Source of the DNA: Dryococelus australis
Lineage: Eukaryota; Arthropoda; Insecta; Phasmatodea; Phasmatidae
Reading direction: 5' to 3'
Length of the DNA: 64,000 nt
NCBI GenBank assembly: GCA_029891345.1
Contig: CM057009.1
Span: 302,227,466-302,291,465 of the forward strand
The notes beneath the pieces were generated by a model, which was not told the origin of the DNA, ran no database searches, and saw only the letters and a program-made list of their open reading frames with translations. Both the position numbers and the translations under genes were made by a program. Position 1 is the first letter of the stretch. Every line of letters begins with the position of its first letter. Below, piece after piece: positions 35,851 through 46,000 of this stretch.

Positions 35851-36002
35851 GTGAACACAGGTACCCACGAGTGCTCCTATGAGTGTTTGCACCTCTGCAT
35901 TCATCTATTCTATTTAGTGCACACCAAGGTCGACATGAATAACTGCGAGTACGATAGTGCAGGTAGGTGAGAACAGCAATTTATACTGCCTAGTTGACAG
36001 GT

Positions 36003-36590
36003 TGATGTGGCTCCCAGGCTCCAGGAATGATCCTTTGGCAATTCTGATTTTTCAGACCGGAAAAATGGTTTGAGTGCCCAGCACCACTCCTATTGGTAGA
36101 GCGATGAGTTATGGTTGGATGCCGGCAGCCCGTGGGGATCCCTGGGTTTTGCGTAATGTTGTTGCAGGTGTTGATTACCACATGTGCTTACTCACACGGA
36201 ATTAAGGTGGTGGTATGTACCATTACAAAAGTGTTTGCTGTAGGCCTCCCACACGCTGTTTACTTACACTGATGCTGTGCTATCTAGGGTATAGTTCCCA
36301 TAATTACAATTACACACAATATTGCACTTCAGCCTTTATGACGTCATGCCCAATAATAACCTTAAAAAGTAAAGACAATTATAAACATGACTTCTGGTAA
36401 AAGGACGTTTACTACACAAATACAATACAGTTGAAGAATTATATGTATGATGTGGTCTCGCACTTGACGGTTTGCCTATAACCTGTAACTGTAAAACTGG
36501 GCAAGGTCCTTAATGATTAAATAGGAAATTTATGTCCTGCTGATGGAAAAGTAGTGGGTCCGACCCTAGGCACTTAAAAACTGAAAAAGG
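36003..36590 (-). repeat. LTR of element D, left copy (candidate 3' LTR)
   Basis: It aligns with 47917-48475 from TGATGTGGCTCCCAGGCTCC to GTAGTGGGTCC, including GTGTTGATTACCACATGTG, TTACTCACACGGA and ACTGGGCAAGGYCCTTAA. In this copy the text continues past the point where copia entered the other copy (…GGGTCCGACCCTAGGCAC), so it preserves the empty site. Homology beyond 36560 cannot be tested inside the window. It is preceded by AGGT (35999-36002), the same four bases that flank element B, and a possible target duplication. Orientation is inferred from the primer site beside the right copy. Confidence 0.7.
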
Positions 36591-37734
36591 TTCTGGTATA
36601 TACTACTTACTATGGTTTATTGAAGAAACAAAGGCTTACACGATGCATGCCGAGGGTAGTCACGGAGGTGGCCTTCCACACTACTGCTCTCTTCGCCTCC
36701 CCATACCATAATGCCAACATGGCTGCGACGAGTGCTCCAAGAGCTCGCACCAAAGTGAAGTTCCTAAATAAATGATTTATGATGCTTGCACTTTTAAAAT
36801 CTGTCATGATACATTTCAACTCTGAATAAAATAAACATGTTGACAACATTCCCGCGAGCCTCTGGGAATTCCTGCTGTTGCTCAAAGACATCTTGTGGGG
36901 AATGTCACCGCAATTACACTGTAAACAAAGTGTTACATAACTATGCTGTGCAGTTCCTTATACTAGAGTTGGCATTTCCCACTAATTACACTCGCAAGTC
37001 CTTGACTGCTATTTAAAGATCCTTTAGAAAAGGCGTTACATCCACAGCCATAGTGCCATAGAAACGTCACTTCCAACCTTTTCACACCATGCTTGTGATG
37101 TCACTACATAGCACAGATTTCTACATGCTAAATGGGACTATGGCTTCTTCAGTTTGCCGTAACTACAAAATAAACTTATCATTGGTTGCCTTTCATACAG
37201 ATGAAACTTAAACATAGGTTCAGGACAAAACTTTTCCCTACCTATTTAGTGTACATAGGGGTCGCAACACACTGTACGAAAGCCTAATGGCCTTCCTAAA
37301 TAGAGCACATGGTAGGAGCTCACTACACTACTGCGAGGGCAATTCACTTGCTCCTACCAAAGTACATTGTACTGGTCAGTCGTGGCTTTGCAGGGACACC
37401 ATGACAGATAGTTAACTATTTGCCTTCAGGAGTTACCTCTTAAAAAAAATGCTTATTTCGACCATTTTGAGATACGCGATCCAGGTCCTCGAGAAAAATC
37501 ACTTGCTTGATTTCTGCGACCAACACCAATGGACTCTTGGCTTTTCTCATTGAACCTCAGCGAGCTCTAGGTGCGATTAATGACTGCATGGTTTAAATGG
37601 TCAAGGAAGATGCAGCGTGAACCCTGCATTCACGTAAAACGCCCCTCTCCACTGTGACCATTTGACCATGCAGTCCCCCATGTGATCCACCACGCTGTCA
37701 GGTACAACATTAGGTCAAACATTTCAGCTGGTGG
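36591..37734. other. Continuation of D sequence, nothing identified
   Basis: This may include the rest of the D LTR and decayed internal sequence. No protein motif was recognised on either strand. Confidence 0.4.
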
Positions 37735-37915
37735 CGAGGTTGTAGGCGATAAGGCCCATGCTGCTGCTAATCGGAATCTGTTGCTACCATTGCACAGGAT
37801 CGTTGACGATGAGGCCTACGCCCCAGCTTGTCAGTCTCTTGAGCTGACATTGGGCGTGGAGGTAGGCGGTAAGACCTACACTGCTGCACGTCAATCTGTT
37901 GCCTCTGGTGTCGTC
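37735..37915 (+). repeat. Three-copy ~60-bp tandem repeat
   Basis: Units begin GTAGGCGATAAGGCCCATGC, GTTGACGATGAGGCCTACGC and GTAGGCGGTAAGACCTACAC. Each is followed by a GCTGC-T-GTCAATCTGTTGC-like half. The units keep a common reading frame, but no protein family is recognised. Confidence 0.7.
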
Positions 37916-39039
37916 AACATTAGCCAGGGCTGGCAGGCGATGATCGAGAGTACGGGATGGCGCGATCTCGATGGGTCGATTGGCTGTTTGTAAAACATCC
38001 CCTTGCCAAGGAAGGTGGTGAGGTCAGGTGTCCCTATATAAGGCTGAGAAGTTGGTGGCTCACGACCATCTTTATTCCAAGTTATGATTGGATGCCTTTG
38101 GAGAGGACCACTAGACCAGTGGTCCACACTTCGATGCCAGCTGCTGCCACTGTCGAGGAGGTCTTCACGTTGGCGACTAGACATATCCAGGGTAATTAGT
38201 AATTATAATCCCAGTAGGGTGCCCCAGGTTGTGTAGTGTTATGATCATCATGTAAATCTTAAGACACCCTCTAAGTCACAAGCACAATAATTGTAGTCAA
38301 AGCTATCATGTTGTAGGGTCTACTAACTGTACCTGATTGTAGTGGAACATTGAAATATTCTGATTATTATAATGTAACACCAAGTGCGAATTATGTGTAA
38401 TTGTTTATAGAAATGGTGAGTTAAATAATAATAGTATTTTGTATATTGAGTGCTCTGTTCATCTAGTTATGACTATCCCTCTTCCTTGTGTGGCCTGATT
38501 CATCCTCAGGATAGGTAACAGCAAATAGTGGAGGCAGCGGAAGCTTTCAACATCCCCTTTAGTGCATTCTAAGGTTAAAGTAAAGTAAATTACAGTTGAA
38601 ATCGGTAGAAGATAGCATTCACATTTTAGACACAGAATTAAAACTTAGTTACAATTACAAACGCGGACCAACTTCCACCAACTCACAGGGTTCCATTCCT
38701 TGGCGAAGTCGGGCAGGTTATACAAAATTAACTTCAGGAGTGCATAAACCTTTAGGCAATGATGATATTAGTTTCATTTCAATTCACTGTGTTGGTAATT
38801 CCAATTAAAATCAACATGATAGAACCGCCTCATATTCCCCGCCACCCAGGGTTTTACCCCCTGTCAGAAACCTTAAAGCCAATGTCCTGCAGTAAACAGT
38901 AGTAGATGCATGAACTTGTAACAGCCATTTAAAACTACGGAGTGTTGCGCTACTCAGCAAATTCAAGTCATGCCAGCATGCACAGGAGCAAACAGCAGTG
39001 TTGTAGTTTCTTCAGCATACCAAGCATAAGCGCACACAC
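37916..39039. other. Unassigned region with a TATA-like string
   Basis: CCCTATATAAGGCTGAG at 38032 resembles a core promoter such as LTRs carry, but no matching second copy is in the window. No coding was recognised in the rest. It lies between the tandem repeat and the truncated pol of element A. Confidence 0.35.
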
Positions 39040-39640
39040 ACTCTGGTGCACTCTGTGTAATTAAATTCAGTACTTGGAAATCGACACAAAAACCTAATGT
39101 ACCATCCTTTCTAGGGACCAGCATTATGGCACTGTTTTAGCCGCTGTTGGATGGTTCAATCATCCCATCAACCAACATTTCCCTTATTTGCTCTTTAATT
39201 ATGGCATACTGATGTGGTTGGTAACTGTGTGGTCCTGCATGCACACGCTTATCTTGTTCAAGTGGAATTGCAATATATGCTACGAAAGTCCGTTGAAGCG
39301 GATCTGCTGCTGCAAATACATCTCGACGCTCATGAAGAATCTTCTGGATCGTGTGTCGATACTGTTCGGGTACCTAGTGATCAAACTCATCGAGTTATAT
39401 ATCCGCAATGCTGTTGTTGGTGCATGGGTTGAGTTCATGTACCGTCCATCTCTCTTTCTGACCAAAATATATTCTTTGGGCTGCTGGCTCCACGATTGTA
39501 TGTTGCTCGGTGAGCCAGGGGATGCCAAGGATTGCATCTTCCCTCAGGTTGTTACACACCAGGGCAGTGATTGTTGTTGTCACGTTCCTGATCTTTATAG
39601 TGACAGTGGCTTCACCTTTTGTGTGCACGGTGTGGTGGTG
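39040..39640 (-). pseudogene. pol: Gypsy A Pol: protease end and RT start
   Basis: On the minus strand the protease C-terminal part reads TITALVCNNLREDAILGIPW with LTEQHTIVEP, close to LWMDAILGIPWLREQ in element B, so the two are related. Further on is the pre-RT linker, then RT motifs KEQIREMLVDGMIEP and LVPRKDGTLGFCVDF with QVLNLIT. The gene is cut off at about 39040, before the catalytic RT motifs. Frameshifts separate the blocks. The lineage resembles arthropod gypsy elements with a D-A/G-A protease; the exact clade is not assigned. Confidence 0.82.
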
Positions 39641-40480
39641 CCTAGCAAGTTAAAGCTCTGATTCAGTCAGTCGAAGGTCTTTTCAGTCTATTACATTCTC
39701 CCTCACAAAGTTGTGAGTGGCAGCTGTGTCTACCAAAGCTAAACAGTGTCGATTGTTGAGGAGGACCGGTATTATCATCATTCTATGTTCACTATTGACT
39801 ATTTGCTGTAAGATCGTCTGTTGGGGAGTTTGTTTTAACTGCTTGACTTGAGGAAGAGGCAGTGCTGCCTAACTTCTCTTTCCTGTGCTATGCATTGGCG
39901 AATGCTTGCCTTTTTATTGGGGTTGGCTAATGTCTGGTCGGCCTTCCCCACCTACTAGTTTCTCATCTTGGGAGGTTGGGTTCTGTACTCTTGTTCGATC
40001 CGAGCTTTTAGTGAGAGACATACACTGTACCAGTGCTTCTGTTGTCCAGCTGGACAGTATTTACATGTAGGAACCCCTCCTGCATTGGTTCCTATTGTCC
40101 CTCTCGAATTCTGGTGTGATACCACCTCTCTGGCCATGCCAACCATTTCTTCTTTGTTGCATAGGTTCTCGTGCACTTGTATAACCCATCGGGGCTTGAA
40201 TATTATGTTCCTAGGGCGTATGGGGTTGGGTCCTCATTGATAGGTTTCCCTATCCCATTCCTTATGTTCTGCCTGAAACTCCCTGTCTGCTTGGTCCAGA
40301 AATGTCGTGGAGTGAATGAACTCCTCTACAATACAATGAATTAATGGTGCCATCGCATGTTTATACTTGGGTTGTACCATAGAAGCTAAGACCTCAAGTA
40401 TCTCTGTATCGCTCATGTGTGGGTGGTGATTACGTATCAGGTTCACCTTACGTGTTGCAAATGCCGACGACGACACGAAT
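39641..40480 (-). pseudogene. gag: Gypsy A Gag C-terminal part
   Basis: The capsid end on the minus strand reads SSAFATRKVNLIRNHHPHMS and LEVLASMVQPKYKHAMAPLI (40234-40476), with a helical tail around QADREFQAEHKEWDRE. A Cys/His region CKYCPAGQQKHWYSVC follows at 39955-40176, a knuckle-like element. The same AFATRK...HPHMS block occurs in element B near 53.6 kb. The N-terminal part is missing: at 40480 the text changes straight into LTR sequence. Confidence 0.75.
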
Positions 40481-40482
40481 CA

Positions 40483-41062
40483 CCCCTCCAGATGCAGACT
40501 GATCACTGGCTTGCAACGCAAAAGCAAGGGCTGGTGGTGGTGGGCCCGCACATTACACGGTACTACTTTCATGTACAAAGTGCTATTGCACTTACTTTCC
40601 TCCTACAGCTGTAGGAGGCACACAATAAATTAAAATACACTGCAAAAAACATAATGAACCCTTAATACATTTGGAGGGGGTTAAACACATGAAATGTAAA
40701 GGACAAGAAAATTACATAAAACACTCATGAAGGCTAGTATGCCTTAAAATGGCTTTGATATGCACATCATTCCCAGTCTCGTAATATGTAGGTGTAGTGC
40801 ATAAAGTATTAATAATATATTTTACTTTTTCAACACAATTTACGCTCATTATATATTTCTCTACCATGTCAAGTAGCTGGCTGGTTGAACACACATTCAG
40901 ATTCCTACACTAAACTGCCCCCCCCCCCCGGCTAAACCTGTTTTTCCCTACTCTACCCTGCACTGATGTGACACACTTCACTAAATACTACATGCTGGTG
41001 AGCTCTGAGTAGAGCACGTATACTGTCGGTGCAGGTCGTCACTGCGGCGGGAAAATGGTATA
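40483..41062 (-). repeat. LTR A fragment joined to Gag A
   Basis: It matches 43790-44325 from CACCCCTCC to CACTGCGGCGGG/CACTGCGGGTGGG. Shared strings include GTGGTGGGCCCGCA, ACACAATAAATT, TAATGAACCCTTAATA, TAGCTGGCTGGTTGAACACA and TAAACTGCCCCC. It begins in the middle of the LTR, directly at the broken end of Gag, so a deletion or recombination removed the LTR end, primer site and Gag start. Confidence 0.8.
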
Positions 41063-43149
41063 GGGAAAACCGTGGTCGGCATGAAATTACCCTCCCCATT
41101 TGGAGAAAGTTGGCAGCTGTTGCATCACACACAACAGTGACACATAGGTTGCTGCTGTCGTCTCTGAAACAGCATGTATGGGCTCTTCTGCTGCCCCACA
41201 TGCCTTGTAGACTGCGGCTGCTGCTGTAGTCCTCGGTGTCTGCTGAGGCGTCGGGGCACCAGGGCGTCCCGATACGCTCCACATGCCGATGGTGGCCTGA
41301 TCTGCCTCCCCGTCCGGCGCAGGTCCAGTGAGCCGGCAGACTCGCTGTCCTCGCCAGATGGGTTGCTGCTGAAGCTTGCACGCCTCTCCTGTGACTGCAA
41401 TCATGTCGCCATTGGGCACGACCCGTAGCGACGAACACTGAGAAGGGGGGGGGGGGTTGATCCTTTGTGTAGGTCTCTACTGCTGGCTGTGTCACATGTT
41501 GCTCCTCTTCGCTCTTGCTATGTACATGCGAATTCTCCTGCTCACTTGCTGCTATATACTAGCTCTCCTCCTGCTTATTTGCTTGCTATTTACATGTAAG
41601 CCCTCTACTTGCTAGCTATATGTTAATTCTCCTCCTGCTTACTTGCCGGCTATTAACATGTCGGCCCTCTACTTGATAGCAATATGCTAATTCTCCTCCT
41701 TATTTACCTGCTATTTACATGTAAGCCCTCTACTTGCTAGCTTGGCGATGTGGATAATGACTTGCTGTCGGTAAACACTTGCGATGATCTCAGATGGCTG
41801 TCTCGCCACATTGCACGTCACAACTGCGTCAATCACGGGTGAAGGGGGGTCTTGACACTCACTGATTATCTCCAAGAACATGAAAATTGTACCTTTTTCG
41901 GCGGGGAGTTTTAAGCCCACCAATTAACTCTGCTTGTACGATGGTGGCGATGAAATCACTTTCAGAGGGGGGATTGACGACCAACCGATTATCTCCACAA
42001 GAATGACGATGAAGTGCGTGAAGAGTAGGATGTACAATTCTGACGACGGGACGAGTCAAGAGCACAATGTTACCAAAACAAACGATGCGATGAGTGATAA
42101 CATTTTCTGGGATGAAGATGAAACTTGACATTAACTTGCATAATACTAGTGGTGATGTTTGTAATGTGTTGGTACAATGTTTACACTTCGACACATAGTT
42201 GTTAACTACTGTAAGCTCTCGCCTTGCATGCAAAACCAAAATGAAAATGAAAATTAATTTAATTTTGTTGTGACTCTTAAGCTTCTGTATCTGGCATCAT
42301 GCACATGTAAAAATTGTGGTCCACTGCCCTGTGCACGTTATACTGGTGCACCAACTAGGTCGGATGAGAACTGAAAAATCGGGCACTTGTTGGCCGAAAT
42401 ATTCATTTGGTTCTTGAGTCTCAAATTTTAATGTCTGTGGTTCAATGTTCATTTCATGGTTGTCCGCAGCACGGTTGATCGTTGGGCTGGACTCGTGTGA
42501 GCAATAACACAGTTGAATGTTTACCTCTTGTTTCATGCTGGTACCAAGCTGCATAGGACATAAATACAGTGGACATCATAGTGCTATTGCACTAGCGAGT
42601 GACCGGCTAGCCATGGTTTGTGTTTGTAAACAAGCCCACATGGTCGCAGCATGGAAGATGCAGGTCGCAGATGCACGGCATTGGAGGGGAAGTGCACCAC
42701 CCCTCTCAGGACTGAGCCCTCCTGCACACACCGAGAGGGTGGTGACTGATGGTATGGGGTAAGGGAACAACACTCGCCTGCCCGCTGCTGCAATCAATAC
42801 CCTGCTCAGCTTACTGGAGTGGGAGGTGGGTAGCTTGATGTCACACTGCCATCCCAAGATGGCTGCTCTCCTCCTCAATGCCTTGTTCCTTGTTTATAAT
42901 TGCCACTACTCCTGCTGTTTGGCACACTTTCTGACTGGCACTGTAGTTGTTTCCCGGGTGTCCTGTAGACATCTGTTTGGCATTGGAAGTTGTTAAGCAC
43001 TTCTATTTTGCTTTCTCTATGTTCCCGCATTGCTGGTATCAGGATAGTGGATGGGAAAACTTGCAGAGTTGGGCAAATTTGGAATTTTGACGTCTGGGAA
43101 AAATTGCAGGGAAAATTCAGTGTTTGCCGAAAGTTGGCAGAAAGATATG
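41063..43149 (-). other. GC-richer region, probable decayed A/D internal sequence
   Basis: The GC-rich part at 41063-41460 has overlapping open frames on both strands with no recognised domain, and a G13 run at 41437. A tandem array (41517-41743) is listed separately. Minus-strand frames at 41859-42239 and 42297-42554 contain scattered Cys pairs (CKHCTNTL; CYCSHE) but nothing assignable. By position it could be the leader and Gag start of the element whose 5' LTR is at 43172. Confidence 0.4.
41517..41743 (+). repeat. ~64-bp tandem repeat, 3.5 copies
   Basis: The units run GCTATATACTAGCTCTCCTC (41552), GCTATATGTTAATTCTCCTC (41616) and GCAATATGCTAATTCTCCTC (41680). Each ends CCCTCTACTTGMTA. 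A partial unit precedes at 41517. No coding. Confidence 0.8.
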
Positions 43150-43168
43150 GCAACTAAGTTGGGCGCCA
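43150..43168 (-). other. Primer-binding site of element A (tRNA-Lys type)
   Basis: On the minus strand TGGCGCCCAACTTAGTTGC begins three bases after the LTR end. TGGCGCCCAAC is the standard complement to the 3' end of tRNA-Lys. It fixes the minus orientation and identifies the LTR at 43172-44340 as a 5' LTR. Confidence 0.7.
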
Positions 43169-43171
43169 TTT

Positions 43172-44340
43172 TGACACCAGGTGGGGTGTCTCCATGGCAC
43201 GGATAAATGAAAAAAGGTGCTTATGCTCTGGGTTGTGCTGCTGACGACCAATGCCTTCCTTTCCTGTATCCTTGTAGAATGATGAATAAAGGTTAAATGT
43301 AAATCTTCGTGGACTCTTAGGACGGACCACACATCACCTGAATTAAATACTTTGAATTGAAAACACTGCAGTACAGGACACTCTTGAAAAAAAACACGTA
43401 AGTAGCACACTTTAGAAATGGCAGGAAATGAGGGCCATGTGCCCTTATGCGCCTGAAAGCATAGACAGAATCAAACATGCACTTTACTAAGTGATGTTAT
43501 TTATTAGTCCGTGAATTTACATGCTTCTCCAGGCAGCAACTTACATAGGTACAGAATTTAACCGGTCAGTAATGGTGAAACTGAACAAAGGGCCACATGG
43601 GCTACACAATAGTTACAGGTACAAGTAATCTCTCTGTGGCGATGAAAACCAGCAGGGAGAGGAGGGGAGTTTTCCTGGGTGGCTAAACGTAAAAAGGTTC
43701 CAGTAGTTTAAAGTCTATTACAAATTAAAGTGATCAGCAACAATGTTTGAAAGTCACCCGGGCACGCGGGACGCAACACACGACAACCCGACTCACCCCT
43801 CCATGTGCGAGCGATCACTTACTTGGCATGCTGATGCGAGGGCCAGCAGTGGTGGGCCCGCATATCATGTACAAAGTACCATTATATTTACTTGGAGTCA
43901 AGTACAGTGTGTAGGAGACACACAATAAATTAAATATACAGCAAAAGACGTAATGAACCCTTAATAAAAGTGTATGGATGATGAGGTGGTGAAACACGTG
44001 AAATGTAAACAAACAGGAAAATGGCTTCGATAAGTTCATCATTCCCATCTTGTAATATGTTGGTGTATTTCGTGAAGCATTAATCATATATTTTACTTTT
44101 TAAACACAATTTGCACTCATTACATATCCCTTCGCCACGTGGAATAGCTGGCTGGTTGAACACACATTCACATTCCTACATTAAACTGCCCCCTTCTACA
44201 CCTGGCTTGCCCTACTTGACAGTGCACTGCATTGCACTGACTTGACACACTTCACTAGACACTGCATGCTGCTGTGCTCTGGGTAGAATGTGCATCCTGC
44301 CGGTGCAGGTACTCACTGCGGGTGGGCAAACTGTCTAAGG
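43172..44340 (-). repeat. LTR of element A (5' copy)
   Basis: It begins TGACACCAGG next to the primer site and ends about GTGGGCAAACTGTCTAAGG at 44340, aligning with 12953-14178 and, over its right half, with 40483-41062. It is related at greater distance to LTR B, with the shared GGCTAA-AAAAGGTTCC-AGT-like block near 43680. No coding; an AATAAA lies at 43276 on the plus strand. The outer edge is uncertain by some bases. Confidence 0.75.
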
Positions 44341-44876
44341 AATTGCTAGTAATAGTAAAAACAGTTTTGAAACCAGAAACCTGAAAAGCATAACACAAAA
44401 AAAATCATTACTTTGCATTTAAATTCTACCTGAAAGTAGTCCGAAACTAAAATACTAGTCTACTAAACAAAACACATAAATACCAATATTGACTCGTGAT
44501 ACCAACATTGTGCCAAATAGCTAAGCTAATAATGCATTATGAATGTGAAGTAAGTATCAAGATTTATTTAAAACTTTTCTCTGAAAACACCGTAGAGTAG
44601 TTGATAGCATACTTCACTGAAGACAAAAGGTTTGCGAGTTCGATACCAGGTTTCTACAAAGAATTTTATTAAATGTGTAATACAGCTGAAGATAACACAC
44701 ATAAATATGGTAAATAGATCAATTTAATTAGGGTTGTACACAATTTTTTTTTTGTTTTGGAAATGCATTGCAAGCTGTGTCTACGTGGACCACAATTAGC
44801 CAATAGCTCGGCCACAAGAGCCTTACCAACAGTTGCCTAACGAAATGTGGTTTACTTACAGCAGGCCAGAGCAGAA
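44341..44876. other. AT-rich stretch with a tRNA-like repeat
   Basis: Apart from the tRNA-like sequence listed at 44589-44655, nothing was recognised. Confidence 0.45.
44589..44655 (+). repeat. tRNA-derived SINE head-like sequence
   Basis: GTAGAGTAGTTGATAGCATA resembles box A and D-arm, and GCGAGTTCGATACCAGG is a near-consensus box B, about 30 bases apart, as in a tRNA. The acceptor arms do not pair. This is probably a tRNA-derived repeat; no tail was defined. Confidence 0.45.
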
Positions 44877-45102
44877 AGCGGAAGTGGCCTGCTTGTGGTC
44901 AACTTACGGTCAACTCATGTTTTCTCAGACATCAGCCAACAATTCATTAAGGATAAGTGGACCACTTGTGGTTGACTTATGGGCAACTCTTGTTTTGCCA
45001 GACATCAGCCGACAGTATATCCAGAAGTGACCTGCTTGTGGTTAACTTACGGGGAACTCTTGTTTTGCCAGACATCTGCTGACACCTAAATATCAGAATG
45101 TT
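44877..45102 (+). repeat. ~75-bp tandem repeat, three copies
   Basis: The units start at about 44880, 44955 and 45027. Each contains CTTGTGGTYRACTTAYGG, CAACTC-TGTTTT (GAACTCTTGTTTT in the last) and CAGACATC followed by GCYRACA. The copies are clearly diverged. The array sits beside the Gag of element D and contains no gene. Confidence 0.8.
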
Positions 45103-45229
45103 CCCCATGCGTAAACACATCAAACCACAGTTATAATTCATCATGTGTACAACATGCATTTGCGGGTACATTCCGCTTCTTTAATGCCTGTGGATGCCAC
45201 ATGTGGGTTTCTTGTTCACAATCAGATCT

Positions 45230-45600
45230 GCACATGTGGGCCAACTTTATTTTGCTACTTGAGATCCTCCCATTGCATGTCGTAATGTATAATGGATCTC
45301 CGCTAATAACGTGCTGCGCCCTGTAATTTTTCGGCGACACATTGTGCCAATTAATCTTTGCAAACCAAGTACCGTCCTAATATGCCTGTGCAATTGCACA
45401 AAAATGCTTTCAGATCTTCGTTATTCAGTCCAGCGAACATGGGAAGCGACTGAATTTTATTTGGGGTAGTGCGCATTGCACATTCAGGTTGCATGTAATT
45501 TGTTTCAATGGCTGAAGTAGTGTTCGGTAATCCTAAGTTTGTGTTCGGAATTTTGCTTTGGTTGCCACTGAACTCCAGTGCTCCCACTATTCACGCTTCG
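45230..45600 (-). pseudogene. gag: Element D Gag capsid fragment
   Basis: The minus strand reads NKIQSLPMFAGLNNEDLKAF, which matches the start of Ty3/gypsy capsids (IP.F.G...ED...FL), then LAQCVAEKLQGAARY and, in a shifted frame, MQWEDLK, the KLQG.A...WEDLK block of the same domain. A stop after LVCKD and frameshifts break it. It follows the Cys-rich region at 45700-46000 in the direction of transcription. Confidence 0.65.
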
Positions 45601-45699
45601 TCGAATGCACTAGCGGACTTGCTGGTATACCGTCGAACGGATTGATGCTCTCATGTGGTTGAAGTATTGACAATTGCAGCAGAGTGTACATTTTTCACA

Positions 45700-46000
45700 T
45701 CATAAACGTTTCTTCAGTGTATCTACAACGTCCAGACAGGTATTACAATGCCAGTAAGTCAATATTACACATGCCTCGCATTCAACTGTTTCCGTTTGTT
45801 CGCCTTTACAAATACCTTGATGGCATTGTTGCGGTGTCAATTCATCGTCGGTAATAAATCCTAACTGCTTTGGTTTTAATGGCAGTATCATTCTAGTTCA
45901 TTCTTCGCAAAGAATTTTGCAATGCCTATCAACTGTTGCCTGTTCCTTTGCCATTGAAAGTGATGTGGGCATGGTTTCACAGTTGCGTACTGGGTAATTA
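45700..46000 (-). pseudogene. Cys-rich region upstream of Gag D
   Basis: The minus-strand frame is open but for one stop over about 100 codons. It contains RHCKILCEE, CHQGICKGEQTETVECEAC and WHCNTCLDVVDTLKKRL: paired Cys residues spaced like zinc-binding ribbons. Element B carries a comparable region before its Gag (53883-54660), with ETVMCMMCG in place of ETVECEAC. I know of no standard Gag domain of this form. It could be a Gag N-terminal extension or a separate small gene. Confidence 0.45.

Noticed and set aside
35470-35970. 166-codon Cys/His-rich open frame
   Set aside because: The Cys and His residues recur with the period of the 58-bp tandem repeat, so the pattern reflects the array rather than a zinc protein.
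41087-41428. Overlapping frames on both strands in a GC-rich patch
   Set aside because: High GC lowers stop frequency in all frames; none shows a recognisable family.
41517-41743. Array considered as a CRISPR
   Set aside because: Repeats are contiguous without unique spacers and diverge from each other; the genome is eukaryotic.
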